Below are positions 10,685 to 19,206 of a DNA stretch of 64,000 bases, one piece after another. The notes under the pieces were generated by a model that saw only the letters and a list, made by a program, of their open reading frames with translations, did not search any database and had not been told where the DNA came from. Origin of the DNA: Bradyrhizobium sp. WBAH42. GTDB lineage: Bacteria > Pseudomonadota > Alphaproteobacteria > Rhizobiales > Xanthobacteraceae. A program made the position numbers and the translations under genes. The stretch's first letter is position 1; each line of letters starts with the position of its first letter. The stretch is taken from contig NZ_CP036533.1 in assembly GCF_024585265.1 (NCBI RefSeq), positions 5,465,001 through 5,529,000 on the forward strand, given 5' to 3'.

Positions 10685-11534
10685 CCGAAGCTTCGCCCCA
10701 AGCCGCGCTCTGATCTATCTGATCGTAACCTTGTTCGCGGCCGCCTACCTCGCGCCGCTGGTCGTCGTCATTCTGAACTCGCTCCGGACCAATGAGGAGA
10801 TCGCGCAGAGCTCGATGATCGGCTGGCCGCAACACTGGGCGTTTGGCAATTATGCCCTGGCCTGGAGCGGCTTTTGCGTTGCCGAGACCTGCGCCGGCAT
10901 CCGGCCCTATATGATCAACTCCGCGCTCGTCACGATTCCTGCGACGATCATCTCGACCCTGCTCGGCGCTATTGCAGGGTACGCCATATCACTCTGGCGC
11001 TTTCGGGGCGATAACTGGATCTACGGCATCGTCACCCTTGGCCTCTTCCTGCCCCAGCAGATGCGCCTCTTGCCCTGGACGATCGTGTTGCGGGACATCG
11101 GGCTGATCAACACGCTGACGGGCCTCGTGCTGATCCACACCATCCAGGGGCTGTCCTTCACGGTGCTGTTCTGCCGCAACTACTATATCGCCATTCCGCA
11201 CGAGCTGATCCGGGCCGCACGCATCGATGGCGCCGGCTTCTTCCGCATCTTCTGGCGCATCATCCTGCCGCTCTCGGCACCCATCCTGATCGTCACGGTG
11301 ATCTGGCAGTTCACCCATATCTGGAACGAATTCCTCTATGGCGTGACCTTCACGACCGGCCAGCAGCAGCCCGTGACGGCCGCGCTCATCGCACTGTCTA
11401 CCCCAGTCGCAGATATCCCCAAGCAAGGTGTGCAGAGCGCCGCGGTGATCATCGCAGCCCTGCCGACTTTGCTGATCTATCTGTTCGGCGGCAAGTACTT
11501 CGTCCGCGGCCTGACTGCCGGGGCCGTGAAATGA
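10677..11534 (+). CDS. Sugar ABC transporter permease (MalG/UgpE type)
   Basis: The second channel subunit, 285 residues. It has an N-terminal membrane segment (ALIYLIVTLFAAAYLAPLVVV) and the EAA loop AARIDGAGFFRIFWRIILP. It starts at ATG 10677 inside the end of the preceding gene (overlap of 8 bases). An ATG at 10653 would add eight residues unlike family N-termini. The protein ends FGGKYFVRGLTAGAVK, the usual MalG-type C-terminus, which inserts into the ATPase dimer interface. Confidence 0.9.
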   Translation: MRDRSFAPSRALIYLIVTLFAAAYLAPLVVVILNSLRTNEEIAQSSMIGWPQHWAFGNYALAWSGFCVAETCAGIRPYMINSALVTIPATIISTLLGAIAGYAISLWRFRGDNWIYGIVTLGLFLPQQMRLLPWTIVLRDIGLINTLTGLVLIHTIQGLSFTVLFCRNYYIAIPHELIRAARIDGAGFFRIFWRIILPLSAPILIVTVIWQFTHIWNEFLYGVTFTTGQQQPVTAALIALSTPVADIPKQGVQSAAVIIAALPTLLIYLFGGKYFVRGLTAGAVK

Positions 11535-11544
11535 TGGAGTTGTC

Positions 11545-12654
11545 ATGGCAGCACTGAGCATTCGCGCCCTCTCCAAGCGTTACGCCAATCTGGAAGTGCT
11601 GAAGGACATCGCGCTCGACATCGAGAGCGGCGAGTTCACCGTGCTGGTTGGCCCGTCCGGCTGCGGCAAGTCCACCCTGCTCAACATCGTCGCCGGGCTC
11701 GACCGCCCGAGCGCGGGGACGATCGAGATCGGCGGCCGCGTCGTCAACGATGTCGCGCCGAAAGATCGCGACATCGCCATGGTGTTCCAGTCCTACGCGC
11801 TCTATCCCTCGATGACGGTGCGCCAGAACATCACCTTCGGGATGGAATGCCGTCACGTTCCCAAGGCCGAGCAGGACGCTGCGGTCGCGAATGTCGCAAA
11901 ACTGCTCCAGATCGAGCCGCTGCTCGGCCGCAAGCCGTCGCAATTGTCCGGCGGCCAGCGTCAGCGCGTGGCGATGGGGCGCGCGCTGGTGCGCAATCCC
12001 CTGCTCTTCCTGTTCGACGAGCCGCTCTCAAATCTCGACGCCAAGCTGCGTGTCGAGATGCGGATGGAGATCAAGCGCCTGCACCAGCGCATCGGCGCCA
12101 CCATCGTCTATGTCACCCACGACCAGATCGAGGCGATGACGATGGCGACGCGGATCGCCGTGATGCATCAGGGCAGCGTGCAGCAATTCGCCGACCCCGA
12201 CACCGTGTACCGCTATCCGGCCAATCTGTTCGTCGCACGCTTCATGGGCTCGCCGCCGATGAACACCATACCGGCGCGGCTCGAGGCCGAAAATGACGGG
12301 CCGGTCGTCGTGATCGGCGCAGGACGGCCCGACGAGCTTCGTCTGCGCCTGAGGGGATATGACGCCGCAGCACCCTTTCTCGGGCGCAAGGTGGTGTTCG
12401 GAATCAGGCCGGAATGCATCGCCGAGGGCAGCCGCACGTTTTCCAGCGAAGCGCCTGTCCTCGTCGAGGCGCCGGTGGAGCTGGTCGAGCCGACAGGTGC
12501 CGAGACCATGGTGTTGCTGCGGCTCGGGGGCGAGCCCGCGATGGCGCGGGTCTCGCCGGATATCCGCCCCGCGCCCGGCACGTCCGCCGCCTTCGCGCTC
12601 GACACCCGCCGCATTTGCCTGTTCGACCCCGAGACGGAGCGCCTGATCGCATGA
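11545..12654 (+). CDS. Sugar ABC transporter ATP-binding protein (MalK/UgpC type)
   Basis: A 369-residue ATPase that powers the adjacent importer. Walker A is GPSGCGKST (residues about 36-44), the signature is LSGGQRQRVAMGRA, Walker B is LLFLFDEPLSNLD, and the switch histidine is in YVTHDQIEAM. A C-terminal MalK-type TOBE/OB domain of about 130 residues follows (from about residue 240), where regulatory proteins or inducers act in relatives. GGAG precedes the ATG. Its last codons overlap the SDR start as ATGA. Confidence 0.95.
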   Translation: MAALSIRALSKRYANLEVLKDIALDIESGEFTVLVGPSGCGKSTLLNIVAGLDRPSAGTIEIGGRVVNDVAPKDRDIAMVFQSYALYPSMTVRQNITFGMECRHVPKAEQDAAVANVAKLLQIEPLLGRKPSQLSGGQRQRVAMGRALVRNPLLFLFDEPLSNLDAKLRVEMRMEIKRLHQRIGATIVYVTHDQIEAMTMATRIAVMHQGSVQQFADPDTVYRYPANLFVARFMGSPPMNTIPARLEAENDGPVVVIGAGRPDELRLRLRGYDAAAPFLGRKVVFGIRPECIAEGSRTFSSEAPVLVEAPVELVEPTGAETMVLLRLGGEPAMARVSPDIRPAPGTSAAFALDTRRICLFDPETERLIA

Positions 12655-13418
12655 CGAAGACGACCTATTCAAGCCTTGCCGGCCGCGTGGTGTTGATCAC
12701 CGGGGGCGCCAGCGGCATCGGCGCCGCCTTCGTTCGCGCCTTTGCGACCCAGGGCGCCCGGATCGCCTTCCTCGACATCGACAAGGACGCCGGCGAAGCC
12801 CTGGTGCGGGAGATCGCGGCCTCGTCCGGGACCGCGCCGCTGTTCGTGCCCTGCGATCTCCTCGACATCGATTCCCTGCGCAGCGCGATGGCGGAGGCGC
12901 ACCGTTCGCTTGGCGACGCCGCCGTTCTCGTCAACAACGCCGCCAACGATCAGCGCCAGGTTCTCGCCGAGGTGACGCCGGCCGAGTTCGACTGGATGAT
13001 CGGCGTCAATCTCAAGCACGTCTTCTTCGCAGCGCAAGCGGTGGTGCCGCAGATGCAGGCGCGCGGCGGCGGCTCGATCATCAACATGTCGTCGATCGCC
13101 TGGATGCGCGGCGCGCCGGCGCTGCCGGTCTATGCCGCGGCGAAAGCGGCGATCGTCGGCATCACGAACTCGCTGGCGCGGTCGGTCGGTCCCGACCGCA
13201 TTCGGGTCAACGCGATCGCGCCGGGCATGGTGATCACCGAACGCCAGCGCCGGCTGTGGTATCCGGACGATCGGGTCATCGCCGAGATCCGCTCGCGCCA
13301 GGCCGTTCCGGATGCGGTGACGCCCGAGGACATCGCCAACATGGCGCTATTCCTCGCCTCCGACGAAAGCCAGCGCATCACCAGCCAGTGTTTTCGGGTC
13401 GACGGCGGACTTGCCTAG
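12651..13418 (+). CDS. Short-chain dehydrogenase/reductase
   Basis: A 255-residue classical SDR. It has the NAD(P)-binding TGGASGIG motif at about residues 16-23, the structural NNAAND motif, and the catalytic set Ser (NMSSIAW), Tyr and Lys (VYAAAKAAI). Asp after the second strand (LDIDKDAGE) suggests a preference for NAD. The ATG at 12651 overlaps the TGA of the ATPase gene, so it is translationally coupled to the transporter. In comparable operons the SDR oxidises the imported sugar (for example aldose 1-dehydrogenases); the exact substrate is unknown. Confidence 0.93.
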   Translation: MTKTTYSSLAGRVVLITGGASGIGAAFVRAFATQGARIAFLDIDKDAGEALVREIAASSGTAPLFVPCDLLDIDSLRSAMAEAHRSLGDAAVLVNNAANDQRQVLAEVTPAEFDWMIGVNLKHVFFAAQAVVPQMQARGGGSIINMSSIAWMRGAPALPVYAAAKAAIVGITNSLARSVGPDRIRVNAIAPGMVITERQRRLWYPDDRVIAEIRSRQAVPDAVTPEDIANMALFLASDESQRITSQCFRVDGGLA

Positions 13419-13572
13419 GGCGTGTGCTCATAAAAATCGTTTCGGGTCCGCATTGCTGTCCGAGTGAGACGTCAAACACACACGTCAATGCATGCCGCTG
13501 GGCCAATCGGCGCCTTGAGCGCAGCCCACCTGATCGCAAGATGTGATTTTCGACAATGCGATTGGAGAGCTA

Positions 13573-13597
13573 GGAAACCTTGGGGAGTTCGCGCGTT
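13573..13597 (+). promoter_or_regulatory. Possible EcfG-type stress promoter
   Basis: GGAA at 13573-13576 and CGTT at 13594-13597 are separated by 17 bases. This matches the spacing of the alphaproteobacterial general stress consensus GGAAC-N16-CGTT except for A in place of C at the fifth position. The element lies 31 bases ahead of the start of the small exported protein gene. Confidence 0.4.
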
Positions 13598-13628
13598 TAG
13601 GGGCCGGAGCAAGCGATGGAGGAGAACC

Positions 13629-13946
13629 ATGCGAACAGCAATTCTCGCATTGATTGTAGTTGCCGGGAGCGCAATTGCCTTCCAAGCAACGGCCCAACAG
13701 CAAAAGGCTGCACCCAGTGAGCAAACCAAGGAGGAGATGAACCGCGATGTAGACCAAGGGCTCAAGGCTGGCCAGCCCAACGAGCAGATGCAGCGCGATG
13801 CCGACAAAGGGATCAAGACCCGCAACTCCGGAGAGTCCGGATACGTTGCCGATCAAGACAAGCCGGCCGCTTCTGCGCATCCTCCGGGACGACCGGGAAG
13901 TGAACAGACCACGGGTTCGGGTGGCCAGACCAGCACTCCGAAATAG
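13629..13946 (+). CDS. Small exported protein of unknown function
   Basis: A 105-residue protein with a Sec signal peptide (MRTAILALIVVAGSAIAF, cleavage probably after ATA) and a very hydrophilic mature region. Two related segments, NRDVDQGLKAGQPNEQMQ and QRDADKGIKTRNSGES, form an imperfect internal repeat. The tail is rich in Pro, Gly, Ser and Thr, suggesting disorder. GGAGGAG sits eight bases upstream of ATG 13629 and decides the start. It has no obvious operon partner. I do not recognise a named family. Confidence 0.7.
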   Translation: MRTAILALIVVAGSAIAFQATAQQQKAAPSEQTKEEMNRDVDQGLKAGQPNEQMQRDADKGIKTRNSGESGYVADQDKPAASAHPPGRPGSEQTTGSGGQTSTPK

Positions 13947-14156
13947 AATACCTGGTGATGGCGAGTGGCGGCCGGAAATGGCCATCTCACCATTCGCATT
14001 CGGTCCTGGACTTAGCGTGTCGATCGGCCGCCGACCAAATCGCCTTCCGGGTCACCAGCGGCGGTCCGCCGCTCGACGCGTCAGGTCCGGTTCTCCCCAG
14101 GGAACGGCCCCTTTCCACTGCTCAAGGCAGTTCGGGTGGGGCCATCAATAGCAAAA

Positions 14157-15158
14157 TTATTCGATCACCTCGTCGGCGCGGGCAAGCAGCGCCGGGGGAA
14201 GGGTCATGGCGAATGCTTTTGCCGTCTTCAGATTGATTAGAAGTTCAAATCTGGTCGCCTGATAAATCGGAATGTCACCCGGTTTGGCTCCTTTCACGAC
14301 TTTGTGCACGTCATCGGCCAACTGCCTGAACAGCTCCGCGAGATTGAGAGCATAACCCATCAGTACGCCGGCTTCGACGTAATCGCGGTACGGACATATC
14401 GTCGGCAGGCGTTTTTTCATGGCGAGCTCGGCGATGAGCTGGCGGTTGGCGTAAAGATCACCCTCTCCGCTCACCAGCACGGCATCCGGCCGTTGCTCCG
14501 ATATCGCATCGAAGACACGCTCAATCTCCGACGGCTTCCCCTCCTGCGGGAAGACAAAAGCCAGTGAGATTCCCAGACGCGCGGAGGCATTTCGCAAGAC
14601 TTGGCCGACAGACCCTTCCCATCCGCCGCGCATCCCCAGAAATACGGCCTTCTGCATCGAAGGAATGGCTTCTTTCAAGAACTCCAGCCGCTTGCCCCAG
14701 ATCTCGATGCCGGCATCAAGCGTGATGCCGGTGAGGTTGCCGCCGGGCCGCTGCAGATTGGTCACCAGCCCCGCCTGCAGCGGGTCCAGCATGAAAGCAA
14801 CAATCGGTATCGTACTGGTTGCCGCCTTGAACATGGTTACGACGGGATTCGTTCCGGTGACGATGACATGCGGATTGCGAGCCACGATTTCACGGACCAC
14901 ATCGGCATAACGGTCGTGGCGCCCCTCGGCCCAGTAGCGCTCGATGATCAGATTTTGTCCTTCTACGTAACCCAAACGGCGCAACTCACCGAAAAAGGCA
15001 CGCCATGCGCTGCCCCCGCCCGTTTCAGTCAGAAGCGTCGGGGGGATTGCCGGATGGAACATCGCCAGCAGCGGCGGTCTCGCCGCTTGCTGCGCGCGCG
15101 CCGCCAGCGGCGAGACCGCCGCGCCGCACAGCAGAGTAATGAGCTCGCGTCGCCTCAC
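14157..15158 (-). CDS. ABC_sub_bind (TrpX/DUF534-like) periplasmic binding protein
   Basis: A 333-residue orphan substrate-binding protein of the ABC_sub_bind family, which is greatly expanded in Bradyrhizobium. The N-terminus, RRRELITLLCGAAVSPLAAR, is a twin-arginine signal with the common AARAQQ cleavage end. Family features include the GYVEGQNLIIERYWAEG segment and IVFATG-like loops. I prefer GTG 15158 because GGAGG lies seven bases upstream of it; the ATG at 15164 is only one base from that site. No permease or ATPase gene lies nearby, so its partner transporter and ligand are unknown. Confidence 0.88.
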   Translation of the reverse strand: MRRRELITLLCGAAVSPLAARAQQAARPPLLAMFHPAIPPTLLTETGGGSAWRAFFGELRRLGYVEGQNLIIERYWAEGRHDRYADVVREIVARNPHVIVTGTNPVVTMFKAATSTIPIVAFMLDPLQAGLVTNLQRPGGNLTGITLDAGIEIWGKRLEFLKEAIPSMQKAVFLGMRGGWEGSVGQVLRNASARLGISLAFVFPQEGKPSEIERVFDAISEQRPDAVLVSGEGDLYANRQLIAELAMKKRLPTICPYRDYVEAGVLMGYALNLAELFRQLADDVHKVVKGAKPGDIPIYQATRFELLINLKTAKAFAMTLPPALLARADEVIE

Positions 15159-15299
15159 TGCCATGCCTCCGCACGCTGACCAAAATGATAGCACACCTCG
15201 ACAAGGCGGGAGACTGCTGCGCTGCGGAATTCCGGCCCCAGCTTAGGCCTGGACTGGTTACAAGCGCCCTTCGGCGAGCGCGGTCCCGCGTCACATCGC

Positions 15300-15318
15300 T
15301 ATACAGAAGCCCTGTATA
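15300..15318. promoter_or_regulatory. Inverted repeat, possible operator between divergent genes
   Basis: TATACAG and CTGTATA form perfect 7-base arms around AAGCC. It is located between the minus-strand binding-protein gene (start 15158) and the plus-strand histidine kinase gene (start 15442). A related partial half, GTATAG, follows at 15325-15330. Which regulator binds is unknown. Confidence 0.4.
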
Positions 15319-15441
15319 CGGGAGTATAGTCGCCAAAGGCATGTTCCTGATCAATCTTGGGCAACTCTGGGACGGGACGCAATCCGGTACGACAATCGGT
15401 CGATTAATTCATCACGCGTGAGCAAGAGATGATCATGCAAC

Positions 15442-17001
15442 ATGCGATTCAAGCGCCGCCGGTCGCGCTCGATGTCGAGTGAGCGCAAGCGCCCCGAGGA
15501 GGCACTGCGCGAGAGCGAGGAGCGCTTTCGCACGCTGGTGCAATTCTCCTTTGATGTGTACTGGGAAACGGACGCGCAGCATCGCTTCATCCGCCAGGAG
15601 TTCGCCGAGACGCTTCCCGAGCCGCCGGTCTCCGAGATCGGCAGGACACGATGGGAGGTCCCGTATCTCGAACCTGACGCAGATGGCTGGCGCAAACACC
15701 GGGAGATACTCGACGCTCACCTCCCGTTTCGCGATTTCGAGCTCGCGCGGCCGACGCCCGACGGCGGCAAGCGCTATATTTCCGTCTCTGGGCTGCCCAT
15801 CTTCGACGAGACAGGGAACTTCGTGGGTTACCGCGGTGTGGGGCGCCACATCACGGAGCGCAAGCGCGCCGAACAGGCGCTGATCGAGAGCGAGGCCCGT
15901 TTCCGTACCTTCGTGGACCACGCGGCCGATACGTTCATGCTGCACAGTGAAGATGGTCGCGTTCTCGATGTAAATCGGAATGCCTGCGAAAGTCTCGGCT
16001 ACAGCCGGACCGAACTGGTTGGGGCAAGTGCGGCCTTGTTCGATCTTGAGATGGATGAAACGATTTGGCGTCGCAACCGCGAGCGTCTCAAGACCGGCGG
16101 CATCGCTACGCTCGAGAGGCGCTATTTCCGAAGGGACGGCACTGTGTTTCCCGTCGAAGTTCGTATGCGGGAATTCTGCGTAGGCGGACAGTCCCGGATC
16201 ATTTGCCTGAGCCGCGACATCACCGAACGCAAGCGAACCGCCGAGGCGTTGCGCGAGATGCAGGCTGAACTGACACACGCCAATCGCGCCGCGGCAATGG
16301 GCCAGGTCACGGCTTCGGTGACACACGAATTAAGCCAACCAATCACCGCGGTGCTCTGCGACGCAGAGGCCGCACTGAACTGGCTGGGAACACAATCTCC
16401 GAATTTCGAAAAGGCACAGCAGGCGCTCATATCCATTGTTGCAGAAGCCAAGCGAGGCGGCGAGATCATCAGTTGGATCCGTTCCTTGATCAAGAAAGCT
16501 CCGGCGCCGAAGGAGAGCGTCGATGTCAATGGTGCAATCCTGGACGTGATCACCATAGCCCGTAGCGAGCTGATCAAACATGATGTCTCGATCCAGACCG
16601 ACCTCGCTTCGGGCTTGCCGCTCGTGAAGGGCTATCGCGTTCAGCTGCAACAGGTGGTTCTCAATTTGATCCTCAACGCGATCGAGGCAATGAACTGCGT
16701 CGACGTTGGCGGACGAGAGCTGCGGATCAGCACGGCCGCAAATGCATCAAATCTCGTCGTTGTCGGCATACGGGATACCGGACCTGGACTTGACGTCGCA
16801 ATCGTTGACCGCGTGTTCGAGCCCTTCTACACCACCAAGCCGGACGGGACCGGCATGGGCTTGTCGATTTGCCGATCGATCATCGAGGCGCACGGAGGTC
16901 GACTTTGGACCGGTGCGAATGAACCACGGGGGGCCGTGTTTCACTTTAGTCTGCCTTCGGAAGAGCCGCCGGTCGCGGCCAAGCCGAATGACTTCCGTTG
17001 A
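15442..17001 (+). CDS. PAS-domain sensor histidine kinase (orphan)
   Basis: A soluble 519-residue kinase with no membrane segments. Two PAS domains with PAC ends cover roughly residues 28-145 and 150-265 (RHITERKRAEQ and SRDITERKRTAE close them). The dimerisation/phosphorylation box SVTHELSQPITAV follows with His295, then the ATPase domain with N-box LQQVVLNLILNAIEAM, IRDTGPGL and GTGMGLSICRSI. The H-box and N-box pattern is that of the FixL/DctB-like group. No response regulator gene is adjacent. The start may instead be the ATG at 15472 (MSSERKRPEE); neither has a strong ribosome site. Confidence 0.92.
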   Translation: MRFKRRRSRSMSSERKRPEEALRESEERFRTLVQFSFDVYWETDAQHRFIRQEFAETLPEPPVSEIGRTRWEVPYLEPDADGWRKHREILDAHLPFRDFELARPTPDGGKRYISVSGLPIFDETGNFVGYRGVGRHITERKRAEQALIESEARFRTFVDHAADTFMLHSEDGRVLDVNRNACESLGYSRTELVGASAALFDLEMDETIWRRNRERLKTGGIATLERRYFRRDGTVFPVEVRMREFCVGGQSRIICLSRDITERKRTAEALREMQAELTHANRAAAMGQVTASVTHELSQPITAVLCDAEAALNWLGTQSPNFEKAQQALISIVAEAKRGGEIISWIRSLIKKAPAPKESVDVNGAILDVITIARSELIKHDVSIQTDLASGLPLVKGYRVQLQQVVLNLILNAIEAMNCVDVGGRELRISTAANASNLVVVGIRDTGPGLDVAIVDRVFEPFYTTKPDGTGMGLSICRSIIEAHGGRLWTGANEPRGAVFHFSLPSEEPPVAAKPNDFR

Positions 17002-17020
17002 GCCGTCGCAAGTCGGCGGC

Positions 17021-17078
17021 GCGGCGCATCCGTCAGCAGTGCACAGAGCGCCGGCGCCAGCTTCTCCGGCGTGCACGC
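17021..17078 (-). pseudogene. Short relic of the lpxB 3' region
   Basis: The 58 bases here match 21223-21280 inside lpxB at 51 of 58 positions, in the same orientation. Read on the minus strand they encode CTPEKLAPALCALLTDAP, against CTPEQLAPTLSALLTDSP in the intact LpxB. Similarity stops abruptly on both sides. It lies 20 bases after the kinase stop codon. I read it as the remnant of an earlier lpxB end, left when the 17.1-21.1 kb block was inserted. Confidence 0.65.
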
Positions 17079-17340
17079 AGGGCTCTCACCCACATCTGCC
17101 GAGAGGAGCCGGATTGGCATCGACCGTACCGTGACTTACGCGCCATAGGCCGGTGCCGTTTTTGCCGACATACACGGGATCTGCCTCGACCGTTGTTCAC
17201 GGGCTGGTTGCGAAAACGAGGATTGATCCAGTTGCGCGAAACAACCGCGGCTTGTGAAACCTGGAAAAACAGGCTTAGCTAAGGGAACAGCGTCCAAGCG
17301 GCGGCACGGACCCACGCATCAGAGTGACCACGGATACACC
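17079..17340. other. Intergenic stretch with no recognised gene
   Basis: Together with the lpxB relic this fills the 339 bases between the kinase and cyclase genes. I see no convincing short gene, RNA or terminator. The cyclase frame is open back to an ATG at 17254, but the extra 29 residues are unlike a coding N-terminus. Confidence 0.5.
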
Positions 17341-19164
17341 ATGGCCTTCCCCCGTGAACCCGATGCCAGCCCAAGACCCGACCCGCTTGTAGGGCCGGAC
17401 GCCTCGCGAGAGGTTATTCCTGGTCAGCGCAAGCTGGTGGCCGTGCTCGCGGCCGACATCGTGGGTTATAGCCGATTAATGGAAGCGGACGAGGAAGATA
17501 CCCACAAGCGGGTCCTCTTGCTGCGCGCAACCACTATCGACCCGACGATCGCGAAGTACAGGGGCCAGGTGATCAAGAACACCGGAGACGGTTTTCTTGC
17601 GGTTTTTGACAGCGCAAATGACGCCTCCCAATGTGCGCTTGCAATTCAGCACGGCGCCAATGCGATGTCGGCGGAAGAACCGGAACATCGGTTCATCAGT
17701 CTCCGGATGGGGATCAACGTTGCCGACGCGATCTTTGAACGCGAAGATATTTATGGCGATGGGGTGAACATCGCCGCTCGGCTTCAGACCTACTCCGAGC
17801 CCGGCGGCATCGTCGTCTCAGGTGCCGTCGCGGATCAGATCAGTGAGCAGGCCGGCGTCTCCGTCGTCGACTTCGGCGATCTGCATCTGCGAAATCTGTC
17901 GCGCCCCGTCAAAGCGTTCGGGCTGCGCATCGATCGTTCACCGCATCCGGTGGCAGATAGTCCGGTCAGAGCGCAGGGACGTCCATCGATTGTCGTTCTG
18001 CCATTCCGCAATCTTGCCAGTCAGGATGATGCCTATTTTGCCGAAGGGATTGTCGACGAAATCATTCACGCGCTCTCCGCGCTGAAGGAGCTGTTCGTGA
18101 TATCGCGCGGGTCGACGCTGGGTTATGGCAGCGAGATCATCGATGTCCGCGCCATCGGTCGCGAGCTGGGCGTGCGCTATGTGCTCTACGGCAGCGTTCG
18201 CCGCTCCGGCGGGCGGCTGCGTATCAATACCGAGCTCAATGACACCGAGTCGGGCAACATCATCTACTCCGATCGTCATGAAGGCGAGCTCAGCGAGCTG
18301 TTCGCACTGCAGGAGCAAATCTCGACGCGCGTGGTCACGACCATCGCTCCACATGTTCGCGAGTGGGAGCGTGCACGGGCTCTGCGCAAGCATCCGCAGA
18401 ATTTGACGGCCTACGATCTGGTTCTCCAGGCGTTGAGCTATCTATACCGTATGGACTACGACTCGTTCTCGCGGGCGCGCGGATTGCTGCAGCAGGCCGT
18501 CACGCATGACCCCAACTATGCGCCGGCCTATTCATACCTCGCGTACTGGTACATGTTCAGGGTCGGCCAGGGCTGGTCCACCGATGCCGCTGCCGATAGC
18601 ATGGAGGCGTCGCGCAATGCGTCCAGGGCAATCGAGCGCGATGGCAACGATGCGCTCGCTCTGGCAATCGACGGTCACGTGCATTCGTATCTGTTCAAGG
18701 ATTTCGAGACAGCAACCCGCCTGTTGGACCGGGCGATCACGGTCGGACCCAATTCGGCCATGGCGTGGACGATGAGCAGTGCGACCTGCGGCTATCTCGG
18801 CGAGGGCCCAACCGCGGTCTTGCGCGCCGAACACGGCCTGCGCTTGTCGCCCCTGGATTCACACGTGTTCTGGCACGAGCACCTGCTTTCCCAGGCGCAC
18901 TACATCAACGGCAATTTCGATGAAGCGGCCGCCTGCGGTTGGCGAGCGGCGAAGCATAATGAGCGTTTCACCTCGAACTTCCGCATCCTCGCAGCCAGCC
19001 TGGTGGCCATCGGAAAGTTTGTGGACGCGCGCCAGATCGCGGAACGCCATATGCTGATCGATCCGAATTTCCATTTACAGGCCTGGGCGGACCGCACGCC
19101 GCTCAACGCGGCCACCCGCGACAATCTTCGACAGCGGCTCAAGGCGGCAGGATTTCCAGACTGA
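17341..19164 (+). CDS. Class III adenylate/guanylate cyclase with TolB-like and TPR regions
   Basis: A 607-residue protein counted from ATG 17341. The N-terminal catalytic domain starts RKLVAVLAADIVGYSRLMEAD, with Asp39 as first metal ligand. It continues with KNTGDGFLAVF (Asp83) and IYGDGVNIAARLQ, so the metal-binding and transition-state positions look intact. A TolB-N-like segment (GRPSIVVLPFRNLASQDDAYFAEGI) follows, then about 300 residues of TPR-type helices. This soluble architecture is abundant in Bradyrhizobium, and the TPR part probably senses a protein or ligand. It is followed after 42 bases by the PAP2-type gene, so the three downstream-facing genes may be one transcript. The start is uncertain (an ATG at 17254 is possible). 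Confidence 0.9.
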   Translation: MAFPREPDASPRPDPLVGPDASREVIPGQRKLVAVLAADIVGYSRLMEADEEDTHKRVLLLRATTIDPTIAKYRGQVIKNTGDGFLAVFDSANDASQCALAIQHGANAMSAEEPEHRFISLRMGINVADAIFEREDIYGDGVNIAARLQTYSEPGGIVVSGAVADQISEQAGVSVVDFGDLHLRNLSRPVKAFGLRIDRSPHPVADSPVRAQGRPSIVVLPFRNLASQDDAYFAEGIVDEIIHALSALKELFVISRGSTLGYGSEIIDVRAIGRELGVRYVLYGSVRRSGGRLRINTELNDTESGNIIYSDRHEGELSELFALQEQISTRVVTTIAPHVREWERARALRKHPQNLTAYDLVLQALSYLYRMDYDSFSRARGLLQQAVTHDPNYAPAYSYLAYWYMFRVGQGWSTDAAADSMEASRNASRAIERDGNDALALAIDGHVHSYLFKDFETATRLLDRAITVGPNSAMAWTMSSATCGYLGEGPTAVLRAEHGLRLSPLDSHVFWHEHLLSQAHYINGNFDEAAACGWRAAKHNERFTSNFRILAASLVAIGKFVDARQIAERHMLIDPNFHLQAWADRTPLNAATRDNLRQRLKAAGFPD

Positions 19165-19206
19165 GTTTTAAGCAAGCGATAGGCGGCAAATCATTGGGAG
19201 GCTGCG

